Positions 1-15,660 of a stretch of DNA of 64,000 bases are shown here, in pieces (position 1 is the first letter of the stretch; each line of letters starts with the position of its first letter). The DNA comes from Chondrosia reniformis (Eukaryota > Porifera > Demospongiae > Chondrillida > Chondrillidae), in NCBI GenBank assembly GCA_947172415.1, contig OX359191.1, forward strand, positions 2,790,001 to 2,854,000. Direction: 5' to 3'. The notes beneath the pieces were generated by a model. It had not been told where the DNA came from. It ran no database searches and worked only from the letters and a program-made list of their open reading frames with translations. Both the position numbers and the translations under genes were made by a program.

Positions 1-3000
1 CATATTATACATAATACAGCCCCTAATAAGTACATTTAACTAGTACATACAACTGGTATATACATACAACTAGAACATACAACTAGTACATAAAATTAAT
101 AGGTATAACTAGTTCATACAACTAGTAACTAGTACATATAACTAGTACTTGCGACTAGTACATACAACCAGCTAATACAGCTAGTACATACAAATAATAC
201 ATGTACCAAGTACATGTATTAATATATATAGTACATAGAAATAGTACGTAAAACTAGTATATACAACTAGTACAAACAACTAGTACGTACAACCAGTACA
301 TACAAATGTAACGAGTCCATATACGTAGTACATACAACTAGTACATACAACTAGACATATAAGTAGTAAATACAACTAGTACATATAACTAGTACATATA
401 ACTAGTACATACAACTAGTGTCTAGTATATACAACTAGTTCCCCCTTAAGTAACTAGCATAATTAGGATTAGAACCATCAACTAGTATATACTACTAGTA
501 CAAGCAACTAGTTCATGCAACTAGTACAAATAACTAGTACATATAGGTATTACATATGACTATTACATACACATATAATTAGCACATAAATATAGTACAT
601 ACAAGTAGTACAGAAAACTAGTTAACACAAACAAACAAGTAGTTCATAGAACTAGTTCATTCCTAGTACCTAGTATAACTTGCAATAGAACCTAAAATTA
701 GTTCAAACATCTAGTATATACAACTAGTACATACAACTAGTACATAAAAATGGTACATACAACAATTACACATTACTTATACATTCAACTAGTACAAATA
801 ACTACTACATTCGACTAGTAGATACAAATAGTATTGGGTGCTAACAACTAGTACATACAACTAGTACATACAACTAGAAACTAGCGACTAGTACATACCT
901 AGTACATACAATTAGTACACAGAACTAGTTCAAAAAATTAGAACGTACAACTACAACATTCACCTAGTACATACAACTAATACATACAAATAGTACATAC
1001 AGCTAGTCCATACAAGTTGTACATAAAACTAGTTCATACAACTAATACATGCAACAAGTATCTAGTACATACAAATAGAATCTACCTAGTACATAGTATA
1101 GCTAGTACAACAACTGGTACATACACATAGTACATACAACTAGTACTTATAACTAATACTTACAACTAGAAACTAGTAAATGCTACTAGTTTATAGAACG
1201 AGTACAAAATACTATATAGAACATACAACTTGAATATACATCTAGTACATAGCTAATATTAACAACTAGTATGTACATACAACTATTAAGTACAACTGGT
1301 ACATAACTAGTACATACAAATAGTACATACAACTAGTACATACCAAATAGTACACACACCTGGCACATACAATTTGTACATACAACTAGTACATTCAACT
1401 AGTCCATATAACTAGGACAAACAACTAGGACATATAAGTAGTACATACACCTACTACTTAAAACTAGTACATACACATATACCTAGTAATTACAAATAGT
1501 ACATAAATCTAGTATATTCAACTAGAAACTGGTATATACAACTAGTATATATATAAACACTAGTACATTTAACTAGTACATAAAACTAATATATACATAC
1601 AAAGAGTACATACAATTAGTACATAGAATTAGTAGGTACAACTAGTTCACACAACTAGTAACTAGTACATCTAACTAGTACATGGAACTATAACATACAA
1701 CTAGTACATACAACTAGCACCTACAACTAGGAAATATAACTAGTATTAGTACATACAACTAGTACAATTACACACAACTGGTACATGCAACTAGTACATA
1801 CAATTAGTAACTAGTACATACAACTAGCAATTCGCTATTACCTAATATGACTAGGACTTGAACCTAAAACTAGTACATACAACTAGTACATACAATTTAT
1901 AACTAGTACATAAAGCTAATACATACAACTAGTACATATAACTATTACATTTGATTGGTACATACAAATAGTATCGAGTACATACAAGTAGTATATACAG
2001 CTAGTACATTCAACTAGTATATACAACCACTACATAAACAGGAAACTAGTACATACAACTAGTACATAGCTACTACATACAACTAGTATATACATACAAA
2101 TAGTGCATACAACTAACCCACACAATTACTGCATACAACCACTACATCCAACTACTACTTACAACCAGTATATACAACTAATAAGTTAAAGTAGTCCTAA
2201 CAACTAGTACAAACAACTAATTGCTACTCAGTACCTAATAAAACTAGTACTAGCACCTACAACTTATACATACAGCTAGCGCATACACGTAGTACAGGCA
2301 ACTTCTACATCCAACTGTAACATACAACAACTACATATAACCAGTACATACACATATAACTACTATATAAAAATAGTACATACACCTAGTACATACAACC
2401 AGTACTTACAAAAAGTACATACAACTGGTATATACAACTAGAAACTAGTATATACAACTAATTCATAGAACGAGTACAAAATACTTGAACATACAACTAG
2501 TACATTCAACTCGTATGTACAACTAGCACAAACAACTAGGACATATAACTAGTACATACAACTACTACATATAACGAGCACATACACAAATATCTAGAAT
2601 ATATAAATAATACATACAACTAGTACATACAGCTTGCGCATACAACTAGTACATATAACCAGTACTCAAACATACAAATAGTACATACAAATAGTTAATA
2701 CAACTAGAACATACAACTAGTACAAAGCTAGTATATACAACTAGTATAAACATACAACTAGTACACAGAACGTGTACATACAATTAGCACATACATCTAG
2801 TACTTTCAACTAGTACATATAACAAGTTCAAACACCTACTACATATAACTAATACATAAACATATAACTAGTATATATGAATAGTACACACACATGGTAC
2901 ATACAACTAGAAACTAGTACATAAAACTAGAACATACAACAAGTACATAGCTAGTACATACAACTGGTATATACATACAACTAGTACATAAAATTAATAG

Positions 3001-6000
3001 GTACAACTAGTTCATACAACTAGTAACTAGTACGTATAACTAGTACATGCGACTAGTACATACAACTAGTACATTCAACTAGTACATACAACTAGTTCAT
3101 AAAACTAGTATACAGCTAGTACAAAGAACTAGTGCATACATCTTGTACATACAACTGGTTCATATCTAGTGCAAACAACTGGTACATACACCCAGTACAT
3201 ACAAATGTAACGGGTACATATAAGTAGTACATACAACTAGTACATACAAAAATTACACAAAAGTGGTACATTCAACTAGTACATATAACTGGTACATATG
3301 ACTAGTACATACACATATAATTAGTACATAAATATAGTACATGCAACTAGTACAAAAAACATGTTCACACCAACAAACAAGTAGTTCATAGAACCAGTTC
3401 ATTCCTAGTACTTAGTATAACTTGTGCTAGAACCTAAAACTAGTTCAAACATCTAGTACATACAACTAGTACATCCAACTAGTACATACAACTAGTACAT
3501 ACAACTAGTACATACAACTAGTACATATAACTAGTACATACAACAATTACACACTACTTATACATTCAACTAGTACAAATAACTACTACATTCGACTAGT
3601 ACATACAAATAGTATTGAGTACATACAACTAGTACATACAACTAGTGCATACAATTAGTACACACAGATAGTACATACAGCTAGTAAATATTACTTGTAC
3701 ATACTACTAGTACATAAAACTAGTACATATAACTGGTACATATAACTAGTACATATAAACAGAACATACAACTAGTTCATACAACTAGTTCAGAAAACTA
3801 GTTCATGCAACAAGTATCTAGTACATACAACTAGAACCTACCTAGTACAAAGTATAAGTAGTACAAGAATCAACAACTGGTACATACACATAGTACATAC
3901 AACTAGTACTTATAAATAGTACATACAACTAGAAACTAGTAACTAGTACATATCTTGTACATACAATTAGTACATAGAACTAGTTTAAACAATTAGAACA
4001 TACAACTACTACATACACCTAGTACATACAACTGGTACATGCAACTTGTACATACAAATAGTACATACAACTGGTACAATTACACACAACTGGTACAAAC
4101 AATAAGTACATATAATTAGTATCTAGTACATAGAACTAGCACCTCCCTAGTATCTAATATAACTAGGACTTGAACCTACAACTAGTACATACAACTAGTA
4201 CATACAACTAGTACATGCAAATAGGACATACGAATCGTACTTGCAACTAATAAATACAGCTAGTACCTACAACTAGTACATAAAACTGGAACTAGTTCAT
4301 AAAACTAGTACTTACACCTACTACTAACAACTAGTAACGAGTACACAGAACTAGTACATTGAAGTAGTATGCACAACATGTTCATGCAACTAGTACATGC
4401 AACTTGAACATACAATTAGTAGATAAAATTAGTACATATAACTAGTACATACAAAGAGTACATACAACTAATACATTCCATTTAGTACACACACCTAGGA
4501 CATACAATTAGTACATACAACTAGTATATACATACAACTAGTACATACAACTAGTATCTACAACTAGTAAATATAACTAGAACTAGTCCATACAACTAGT
4601 ACATACAACTAGTACTTGCAACTTGTTCATTTAACTAGTACACACATCTACCACATATAACTAATGCCTAAAAATATAACTCTCACATATATATAGTACA
4701 TTAACATAGTATATACAAGTAGTTCATACAACTACTAGTACATAGAAGTAGTACATAAAACTAGGACCTAAAACTAGTACACACCTACGACATAAAATTA
4801 GTATAAATATATAACTAGTACATATGAATAGTGCATCCATATAGTATATATAACTAGTTCATAAAACTAGTACATGCAACTAGAAACTAGTACATACAAC
4901 TAATATATACAAACAACTAGTTCATACAACTAGTATTTACAAATAGGTTTTACAACTAGTTCACACAACTATTAACTAGTACATATAACCAGTACATGCA
5001 ACTAGTACATACAACTAGTGCATACAACTAGTACATACAACTAGTATTGACAATTAGTACATACAACTAGTTCATACAACTATTAAGGAGTACATATAAC
5101 TAGTACATTAAACTAGTAGATACAATTAGGACAAACAACAAGGATAGATAACTAGTACATACACCAACTACATATAACTAGTAAATATACATTTACCTTG
5201 TAATTATAAATAGTACACACAACCAGTACATACAGCTAGTGCATACAACTAGTATATAATACTAGTTCACAAACATATAACAACTAGTAAATATAAATAG
5301 AACTAGTTCATAAAACTAGTGCATACAACTAGTACATGCAATAAGTACATACAACTAGTACATCGTAACAATACACACAAATAGAATATACAACTAGTAC
5401 ATACAACTAGTACATTCAACTAGAACATATAACTAGTACAAACAACTAGGACATATAACTAGTACATGCACATATACCTAGTAATTATAAACAGTACTTA
5501 CAACTAGTACCTTGAACGGGTACATAAAACTAGTCCATACAACTAATATATATATAACACTAGTACATTTAACTAGTACATAAAACTAGTATATACATAC
5601 AAAGAGTACATACAACTAGTACATAAAATTCGTAGGTACAACTAGTTTTTAAAATTAGTAACTAGTAAATATAATTCTTACATGTGACTAGTACATACAA
5701 CTGGAACATACAACTAGTGCTTGCAACTAGTACATAGCACTAGGACATATAACTAGTACATACACGTATACCTAGTAAATGTAAATAGTACATACAAATA
5801 GTACATACAGCTAGCGCTACAACAAGTAAATATAATTAGTACACACACATATAAATAGAACATACAAATAGTAAATACAACTAGTACATACAACTAGTAC
5901 GTACAACTGGTACATACAACTAGTATATATATACAACTATATAGTACACAGAACTTGTACTTACAATTAGCATATGCAACTACTACATACAACGAATATA

Positions 6001-6500
6001 TACAACTAGTACCTAAAACTAGTAAATATAGCTAGTTCTAGTACCTACAACTAGTACATACAACTAGTCCTTTCAACTAGTACATATAACATAAAACATA
6101 ACATTATACATAAAAATATAACTAGTTCAAATAAATAGTGCATCCACATAGTACATACAACAAGTTCATAAAACTAGCATATAGCTAGTACTAAGAACTA
6201 GTGCATACATCTTGTACAAACAACTGGTTCATATCTACTATATAAAACTAGTACATATAACTAGTATGTAGAATTAGTACTTACAACCAGCTAATACAGC
6301 TTGTACATACAAGTAGTACATATGCCTAGTACATACACATATATATAGTATATATAAATAGTACGTACAACTAGTCTATATAACTAGTACAAACAACTAG
6401 TACATACACCCAGTACATACAATTGTAACGAGTACATATAAGTAGTACATACAACTAGTGCATACAATTAGTACACACAAATAGTACATACAGTACAGAC
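1..6500 (+). repeat. 13-bp ACTAG minisatellite, forward
   Basis: Degenerate tandem repeats of AACTAGTACATAC, each unit containing the palindrome ACTAGT. Units vary by point changes and by short variants such as actagtaactagtac. Longer variant blocks recur, for example acattcaactagtacaaat followed by agtattgag near 781-835 and again near 3560-3620, so a higher-order period of about 2.8 kb is laid over the 13-mer. No credible gene is present; the short open frames are composed of repeat. Confidence 0.95.
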
Positions 6501-6501
6501 T

Positions 6502-7044
6502 ACTTATAGGTATATTGATGACCTTTTATGTATTAACAACAAGGATTTTGAACTGTCAATTAGTGATATTTACCCCAAAGAACTTATTCTTAAAAAGACA
6601 AATACCACCATTAAAAAATCCCCCTTTTTAGACTTAGATATAACCATTACTAACAATCAATTTATCACTAAAGTATATGATAAGCGAGAGGACTTTAACT
6701 TTGATATAGTAAATTTCCCCCATTTAGATAGTAATATTCCTAATACCCCAGCCTATGGTGTCTTTATTTCACAACTAATTAGGTATTCTAGAATATGTAG
6801 TGACTTCTCCAGTTTTCAGGCTAAAAGTTTGCAGTTATGCAATAGGCTTATTAAGCAGGGTTACAAATACCTTAAGCTAAAATCAACCTTTAAAACCTTC
6901 CTATCCCGGCAGCCTCTAGTTAGAATCAAGTATAAGCAAAAAGTAGCTAGTATGCTTAAGGACTGTCTTGTGTTACCCCATATTGTGTTACCCCACCTCC
7001 AAAGAAATGTTACTACTAGAAGACCTAAGGGTAGACTTACGTAA
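6502..7044 (+). pseudogene. PLE reverse transcriptase, C-terminal fragment
   Basis: This is an open 180-codon remnant in the same frame as the full-length RT. It starts at TYRYIDD (motif C catalytic aspartates), runs through KKSPFLDLDITI and the thumb-like region, and ends GRLT then TAA. All sequence upstream of motif C (fingers and motifs A and B) is missing, so it cannot act as a polymerase. There is no start codon of its own at the truncation; truncation at the 5' side is usual for target-primed retroelements. Confidence 0.85.
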
Positions 7045-7220
7045 TATGTCCTACTTGTGTCTATAGTTATGCTGAGTCTGTTTTACCTGTACAAGCAAGA
7101 TTACTAATAGATTTATAATTAATTCATAAAAGTTAATTGGACCTACATTCCTTTCATAAAATTATATTTCATCATGTGTCTTAGTTAACACCTTATTTAA
7201 CTTTTGGCACCAAAATAGTG

Positions 7221-7230
7221 TATATAAGGC
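7221..7230 (+). promoter_or_regulatory. TATA box of PLE terminal region (copy A)
   Basis: tatataaggc lies about 75 bp upstream of the hammerhead, at the same place as in copies B (39411) and C (42903). The conserved position in the pLTR suggests the core promoter that drives transcription of a downstream tandem copy. Assignment is by motif and position only. Confidence 0.5.
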
Positions 7231-7293
7231 CCCTAGATTTAGCATAGTGAGCCAAGGATTCACAGAAGATCAAGATAAAGAAAAAGACAAAGA

Positions 7294-7352
7294 CTCCCAG
7301 GATCACTGATGAAGGGTGGAATTCCCAGAAACGGCTGTCTGACCCAGGGGAG
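7294..7352 (+). ncRNA. Type I hammerhead ribozyme (PLE copy A)
   Basis: The core CTGATGA (7306-7312), a short helix II (GGG/CCC, loop TGGAATT), GAAAC (7328-7332), a minimal helix III capped by GGCT, and the cleavage triplet GTC (7337-7339) appear in the right order. Helix I pairs GGATCA with TGACCC (5 of 6), then CCC with GGG further out after an A/A mismatch. Predicted cleavage follows C7339. Very short helix III is known for PLE hammerheads. The A/A closing position of helix II is non-ideal. Confidence 0.75.
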
Positions 7353-7494
7353 AAGAAGATGAAAGAAGGGAAAAGAAGGAAGAAAAGACTCCTGTATCTT
7401 CATCTAAAGCTCTCTTTAGGCTTAGTTCCCCTATAGGCTCTTTTTACAGAATAGGCATATAGCATGTAGGAAAATGGTATCTTAGATTTTTCAT

Positions 7495-10400
7495 ACAGCT
7501 AGTAAATATAACTAGTACATACTACTAGTACATACAACTAGTACATATAACGGTACATAAACCTAGTACATATAAAGAGTACACCCAACTAGTTCATAAA
7601 ACTAGTTCATACAACTAGTACATGGAACAAGTATCTAGTACATACAACTAGAACCTACCTAGTACATAGTATAAATAGTACAAGAATCAACAACTGGTAC
7701 ATACACATAGTACATACAACTAGTACTTACATCTAGTGCATACAACTAATACATACAACTAGACTATACAACTATTAACTAGTATATACAACTGGTACAT
7801 AAATTTAATAGTTACAACTAGTTCATACAACTAGTAACTAGTACATATAACTAGTACATGCGACTAGAACATACAACTAGTCCAAACACATAGTACATAC
7901 AACTAGTTCCTTAAACTAGTATATATGACTAGTACAAACAACTCGTACACACACCCAGTATATACAAATGTAACGAGTACATATCAGTAGTACATACAAC
8001 TAGTATATACAACTTATACATATAAACAGTACATGCAACTAGTACATACAACTAGTACATATAACTAGTACACATAACTAGTACATACAACTAGTGTCTA
8101 GTATATACAACTAGTTCCTCCCTAGTACCTAGTATAATTAGGATTAGAACCTTCAACTAGTATATACTACTAGTACATACAACGAGTACATGCAACAAGT
8201 ATTTAGTACATACAACTAGAACCTACCTAGTACATAGTATAACTAGTAGAAGAATCAACAACTGGAACACGCACATAGTACATACAACTAGTACTTTAAA
8301 CTAGTGCACGCAACTAGTACATACAACTAGACTATACAACTATTAACTAGTACATACAACTAGTACATGCAAATAGGACATACGAATCGTACTTGCAACT
8401 AATATATACAACTAGTACCTACAACTAGTACATATTCCTGGAACTAGAACATAAAACTAGAACATACAACTACTACTAACAACTATTAACGAGTACATAC
8501 AACTAGTACATTGAACTAGAACGCACAACATGTACATGCAGCTAGTACATGCAACTTGTACATACAATTAGTTGATAAAATTAGTACATATAACTAGTAC
8601 ATACAAATTGGAATGAAAACATACAACTATTACATTGAACTATTACACACAACTTGTACATAAAACTAGTAAATAGTACAATCAGCTAGGACAAACAACT
8701 GGTACATACAGCTAGGACATACAACTGGTATATACATCTAGGTCATATAACAACTTTATATAACAAGTACATACAAGTAGTTTCTAGTACATATAACTAT
8801 AAAGAACCTACCTAGTACCTAGTTTAACCAGTACTAGAACCTACAACTAGTACATACAACAAGTGCATACAATTAATACACACAAATAGTACATAACACT
8901 AGTAATTATAACTGGTACATACTACTAGTACATATAATTGGTACATATAACTGGCACATAAAACTAGTACATATAAACAGTACATACAACTAGTTCATAA
9001 AACTAGTTCATACAACTAGCACGTACAACAAGTATCTAGTACATACAAAAAGAACCTACCTAGTACATAGTATAACTAGCACAAGGATCAACAACTGGTA
9101 CATACACAGAGTACATAAAACTAGTACTAACAACTAGTACATACAACTAGAAACTAGAAAATACTCCTAGTTCATAGAACGACTACAAAATACTATATAG
9201 AACATACAGCTTGAATATACATCTAGTACATAGCTAATATTAACAACTAGAATATACATACAACTATTACGTACAACTGGTACATAACTAGTACATAGAA
9301 ATAGTACATACAACTAGTACATACCAAATAGTACAAACACCTAGCCCATTCAATTAGTACATACAACTAGTACATTCAACTAGTCCATATAACTAGGACA
9401 AACAACTAGGATATATAACTAGTACATCCATCTACTACATATAACTAGTACATACATATATGCCTAGTAATTATGAATAGTACATACAACTAGTACATAC
9501 TATTTACAATTAGGTCGTACAACTAGTTCACACAACCATTAACCAGTACATATAACCAGTACATACAACTAGTAACTAGTACATATAACTAGTACATTCA
9601 ACTAGTACATACAACTAAGACAAACAACTAGGATATATAACTAGTACATACACCAACTACATATAACTAGTAAATACACATATACCTTATAATTATAAAT
9701 AATACATACAACTAGTACATACAGCTAGTGCATACAATTAGTATATACAACTAGTTCACAAACATATAACCACTACATTCATATAACTGGTACTTTTATA
9801 TTGTACATACACATAGCACATATATATAAACAGTAGATAAAATAGTACATACATTTGCTACATTTAACTAGTACCTACAACTAGAACATACAACTAGTAC
9901 AAACAACTAGGACATATAACTAGTACATACACCTACTTTATATATCTAGTACATACACGTATACCTACTAAATGTAAATAGTACATACAATTACTACATA
10001 CAGCTAGCGCATACAACTAGTACATATAACTACTACACACACATATAAATAGAACATACAAATAGTAAATACAACTAGTACATACAACTAGTACCTACAA
10101 CTAGTACATTCAACTAGTATCTAGTATATACAACTAGAACATACAACTAGTACATAGCTAGTAATAACAACTAGTATATACATACAACTAGTACACAGAA
10201 CTTGTACATACAATTAGCACATGCAACTCCTCCATACAACTAATACATACTACTAGTACCTAAAACTAGTAAATATAGCTAGTTCTAGTACATATAACTA
10301 GTACACACACCTATTACATATAACTAATGCATAAAAATATAACTAGTTCAAATAAATAGTGAATCCACATAGTACTTACAACAAGTACATAAAACTAGTA

Positions 10401-12711
10401 AATACAACTGGAAACTAATATATACAACTAGTATATATATAAAATTAGTACATTTAGCTAGTATATACAACTGGTATATACATACAACTAGTTCATCCAA
10501 CTAGTACATAAAATTAATAGGTACACCTAGTTCATACAACTAGTAACTAGTACATATAACTTGTACATGCGACTAGTACATACAACTAGTACATACAAGT
10601 AGTACAGACAACTAGTGTCTAGTATATACAACTAGTACCTCCCTAGTACCTAGTATAATTAGGACTACAACCTACAACTAGTATATACCACAAGTACATA
10701 CAACTAGCACATACAACTAGTACATATAACTAGTACATATGACTAGTACATACACAAATAATTAGCACATACATATAGTACATGCAAGTAGTGCAGAAAA
10801 CTAGTTGACACAAACAAACAAGTAGCTCATAGAACTAGTTCATTCATTTAATAAGTACATAAAACAATTACAAACTACTTATACATTCAACTAGTACAAA
10901 TTACTACTATATTCGACTAGTACATATAAATAGTATTGAGTACATACAACTAGTCCATACAACTAGTACATATAACTTGTACATTCAACTAGTACATACA
11001 ACTAGGACAAACAACTAGTATATATAACTAGTACATACACCAACTACATATAACTAGTAAATACACATATACCTTGTAATTATAAATAGTACATACAACT
11101 AGTACATACAGCTAGTGCATACAATTAGGATATATAACTAGTTCACAAACATATAACTACTACATACATATAACTGGTACTTATAAATAGTACTTACACA
11201 TAGTACATACAAATAGTACATTCAACTTGAACATACAACGAGTACAAACAACTAGGATATATAACTAGTACATACACCTACTAAATACAACTAGTTCATA
11301 CACATATACCTAGTAAATATAAATAGTACATACAACTAGTGCATACAACAAGAAATTAGTCCATACAACTAGTCCATACAACGAGTATATATATAACACT
11401 AGTACATTTAACTAGACATAAAACTTGTATATACATACAAAGAGTACATTCAACTAGTACATAATATTAGTATGTACAACTAATTCACACAACTAGTACA
11501 TACAACAAATTCATAAACCTAATATATAGCTAGTACAAACAACTAGTGCATACATCTTGTACTTACAACTGGTTCATATCTAGTTCATACAACTAATACA
11601 TACAACTAGTACATCCAACTAGTACATACAATTAGTACATACAACTACCACATACAACTTGTACATACAACTAGCACCTAGAACTAGTAAATATAACTAG
11701 TATTAGTACATACAACTAGTAGATAGAATTAGTACATACAACCAGCACATACAGCTAGTACGTACAAGTAGTACATATACCTAGTACATAAACATATAAA
11801 TAGTACATACAACTAGTACAATTACATACAACGGGTACATACAACTAGTACATACAATTAGTATCTAGACTTCAACCTACAACTAGTACATACAACTAGT
11901 ACATACAACTAGTACATACAACTAGTATATACGATTAGTACAAAAAACTAATTCAAACAAACAAACAAGTAGTATATAGAACAAGTTCCTTCCTAGTTCC
12001 TAGTATAACTTCAAAAAACTAGTACGTACAACTAGTACATACAATTAGTCACTAGTACATACAACTAATACATACAACTAGTACATATAAATACTACATT
12101 TGATTGGAGCATAGTATCGAGTTCATACAACTACTATATACAGCTAGAACATTCAACTAGTATATACAACTACTACATAAAGTACATACAACTAGTACAT
12201 AGCTACTACATACAACTAGTACATAGATAAAACTAGTGCATACAACTAATACATACAATTAGTACATACAACTACTACATCCAACTACTACATACAACCA
12301 GTACCTACAACTAGTTAATATTACTAGTACTAGTACATAGAACTAGTACATACATCTAATATGTTCAAATAGTCCTAACAACTAGTACATACAACTAATG
12401 CCTACTTAGTACCTAATATAACAAGTACTAGAACCTACAACAAGTACATACAGCTAATGGATACACGTAGTACAGGCAACTTGTATATACAAAAGTTACA
12501 TACAACTACTACATATAACCAGTACATACACATATAACTAGTATTTAAAAATAGTACATACACCTAGTACAACCAACAAGTACATACAAAACGTACATAC
12601 AACTAGTACATACAACTAGTACACACAACTACATACAACTAGTATATACATACAACTAGTACGTTCAACTGGTACATAACTAGTACATACAACTTGTACA
12701 TAGTGTAACCA
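7495..12711 (+). repeat. 13-bp ACTAG minisatellite, forward
   Basis: Same array as before copy A. A block at about 8341-8850 (it contains acaatcagctaggacaaaca) recurs at about 14470-14900, an offset near 6.1 kb, showing segmental amplification inside the array. No genes seen. Confidence 0.95.
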
Positions 12712-12800
12712 AAAGCTCTCTTTAGGTTTAGTTCCCCTATAGGCTCTTTTTACAGAATAGGCATATAGCACGTAGGAAAATGGTATCCTAGATTTTTCAT
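12712..12800 (+). mobile_element. PLE 3'-tail fragment (89 bp), first copy
   Basis: It matches only the last 89 bp of the PLE (aaagctctctttagg to tttttcat). The left flank reads acatagtgt and the right flank continues ttcatagtgtgag, so agtgt (or catagtgt) is repeated on both sides like a short target-site duplication. It looks like a severely 5'-truncated insertion. An apparent minus-strand ORF across it is an artefact of tail plus satellite. Confidence 0.8.
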
Positions 12801-15571
12801 AGTGTGAGTACATAAAACTAGCATATACAACTACTACATATACAACAAACTAGTATATACATACAACTAGAACATAGCTAATAATTACAATTAGTATATA
12901 CATACAACTGGTTCATACAACTAGTACTAACAAATAGTACATACAACTACTACATCCAACTACTACATACAACCAGTACCTACATCTAGTAATTATAACT
13001 AGTACCAGTACATAGTACTAGTACATACAAAAACTACATACAACTAGTATATACAACTAGAAACTAGTACATACAACTAATTCATAGAACGAGTACATAC
13101 ACATATACCTAGAAAATATAAATAGTACATTCAACTAGTACATACAGCTAGTGCATACAACTAGTACATATAACTAGTACACAAACATATAACTAGTACA
13201 TGCAGATAGTAAATACAACTAGAACATACAACTAAGACGTACAACTAGTACATGCAAATAGTACATGCAACTAGTATCTAGTACATACAACTAGAACATA
13301 CATCTATTTCAAAGCTAGTACATTCAACTAGTATAAACATACAACTAGTACACAGAACGTGTACATACAATTGGCACATATATACAACTAGTACTTTCAA
13401 CTGGTACATATAACAAGTTCACACACCTACTACATTTAACTAGTACATACAACTGGTATATACATACAACTAGTACATACAACTGGTATATACATACAAC
13501 TAGTACATACAACTAGCACATACAAGCAGTACATAAAATTCGTAGGCACCACTAGTTCATAAAATTAGTAACTAGTAAATATAATTAGTACATGCGACTA
13601 GTACATACAACTAGTACAAACAACTAGTACATGCGACTAGTACATACAACTAGTACAAACAACTAGTACATGCAACTAGTACATACAACTATGACATATA
13701 ACTAGCACATACACCTACTACATATATCTGGTACATACACGTATACCTAGTAAATGTAAATAGTACATACAACTAGTACATATAGCTAGCGCATACAACT
13801 AGTACATATAACTAGTACATATAACTATTACATTTGACTAGCACCTACACATATAATTAGTACATAAATATAGTACATACAACTAGTACAGAAAACTAGT
13901 TCACACAAACAAACAAGTAGTTCTTAGAACTAGTTCATTCCTAGTACCTAGTAAAACTTGTACTAGAACTTAAAACTAGTTAAAACATCTAATACATACA
14001 ACTGGTACATACAAATAGTACATACAACTAGTACATATAACTAGTACATACAACAATTACCCACTACTTATACATTCAACTAGTACAAATGACTACTACA
14101 TTCGACTAGTACATACAAATAGTATTGAGTACATACAACTAGTACATACAACTGGTGCATACAAGTAGTACACAACAAATAGTACCTACAGCTAGTTAAT
14201 ATTACTAGTTCATACGACTAGTACATACAAAGAGTACATACAAATAGTACATAAAAGTTGTACATAAAACTAGTACATACAACTGGTGCCCAGACCTAGG
14301 ACTTAAAACTAATTCATATAACTAGTACATAACTAGTACATACAATTAGTACATAGAACTAGTTCAAAAAATTAGAACATACAACTACTACATACACCTA
14401 GTATATAAAATTTGTACATTCAATTAGTATATACAAATAGTACATACAACTAGTACATACAACTAGACTATACAACTATTAACTAGTACACACAACTAGT
14501 ACATAGAAATAGGACATACGAATCGTACTTGCAACTAATAAATACAACTAGTACCTACAACTAGTACATATACCTGGAACTAGTACATAAAACTAGTACA
14601 TACAACTACTACTAACAACTAGTAACGAGTACATACAACTAGTACATTGAACTAGAACGCACAACATTTCCCTGCAACTAGTACATGCAACTTGTACATA
14701 CAATTAGTAGATAAAATTATTACATATAACTAGTAAATAGTACAATCAGCTAGGACAAACAACTGGTACATACAGCTAGGACATACAACTGGTATATACA
14801 TCTAGGTCATATAACTACTTTATATAACAAGTACATACAAGTAGTTTCTAGTACATATAACTACATAGTCCCTCCCTAGTACCTAGTTTAAGTAGTATTA
14901 GAACCTACAACTAGTACATACAATTATTGCATACAATTAGTACACAAATAGTACATACAGCTAGTAAATATAACTAGTACATACCACTAGTACATAAAAC
15001 TAGTAGATATAACTGGTACATATAACTAGTACATATAAAGAGTACACACAACTAATTTATAAAACTAGTTCATACAACTAGTACATGCAACAAGTATCTA
15101 GTACATACAAATAATATTTACCTAGTACATAGTATAACTAGTACAAGAATCAACAACTGGTACATACACATAGTAAATACAACTAGTACATATAACTAGT
15201 ACTTACAACTAGAAACTAGTAAATACTACTAGTTCATAGAACTAGTACATAATACTATATAGAACATACAACTTGAATATACATCTAGTACATAGCTAAT
15301 ATTAACAACTAGTATATAGATACAACTATTACATACAAATGGTACATAAATAGTACATCGAAATAGTACATACAACTAGTACATATCAAATAGGACGTAC
15401 ACCTAGTTCATAGAGTGCATAATACTAGAACATACAACTTGTATATACAACTAGTACATAGCAACTACATACAAGTAGTATATACATACAACTAGTATGT
15501 TCAACTGGTACATAACTTGTACATACAACTTGTACATAACTAGTACATACAACTTGTACATAGTGTAACCA
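12801..15571 (+). repeat. 13-bp ACTAG minisatellite, forward
   Basis: Minisatellite between the two 89-bp PLE tails. The stretch around each tail (about 12610-12945 and 15440-15795) is the same sequence duplicated, so the insertion was copied along with the array at an offset of about 2.86 kb. Confidence 0.93.
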
Positions 15572-15660
15572 AAAGCTCTCTTTAGGTTTAGTTCCCCTAT
15601 AGGCTCTTTTTACAGAATAGGCATATAGCACGTAGGAAAATGGTATCCTAGATTTTTCAT
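15572..15660 (+). mobile_element. PLE 3'-tail fragment (89 bp), duplicated copy
   Basis: Identical 89-bp tail to 12712-12800, with the same left (acatagtgtaacc) and right (agtgtgagtacata) flanks. Shared flanks mean one insertion later duplicated with the satellite, not two insertions. The left flank differs by a small local duplication of acataacttgtacatac-type units. Confidence 0.8.

Larger units (their letters stand above)
6501..7494 (+). mobile_element. 5'-truncated Penelope-like element, copy A
   Basis: This 994-bp block matches the 3' part of the full-length element (42183-43179) at high identity, with scattered substitutions and small indels. It begins abruptly at the codon before the YIDD motif, then carries the RT C-terminus, the 3' non-coding region with TATA box and hammerhead, and the terminal tail ending in tttttcat. 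Minisatellite lies on both sides. It is more diverged than copies B and C are from each other, so it is probably an older insertion. Confidence 0.9.

Noticed and set aside
1-6500. Possible CRISPR-like array because of regular short repeats
   Set aside because: The 13-bp units are contiguous with no unique spacers, and the surrounding sequence is eukaryotic.
12616-12813. 65-residue minus-strand ORF (and the matching one at 15425)
   Set aside because: Composed of reversed PLE tail and satellite; duplicated only because the segment was duplicated.
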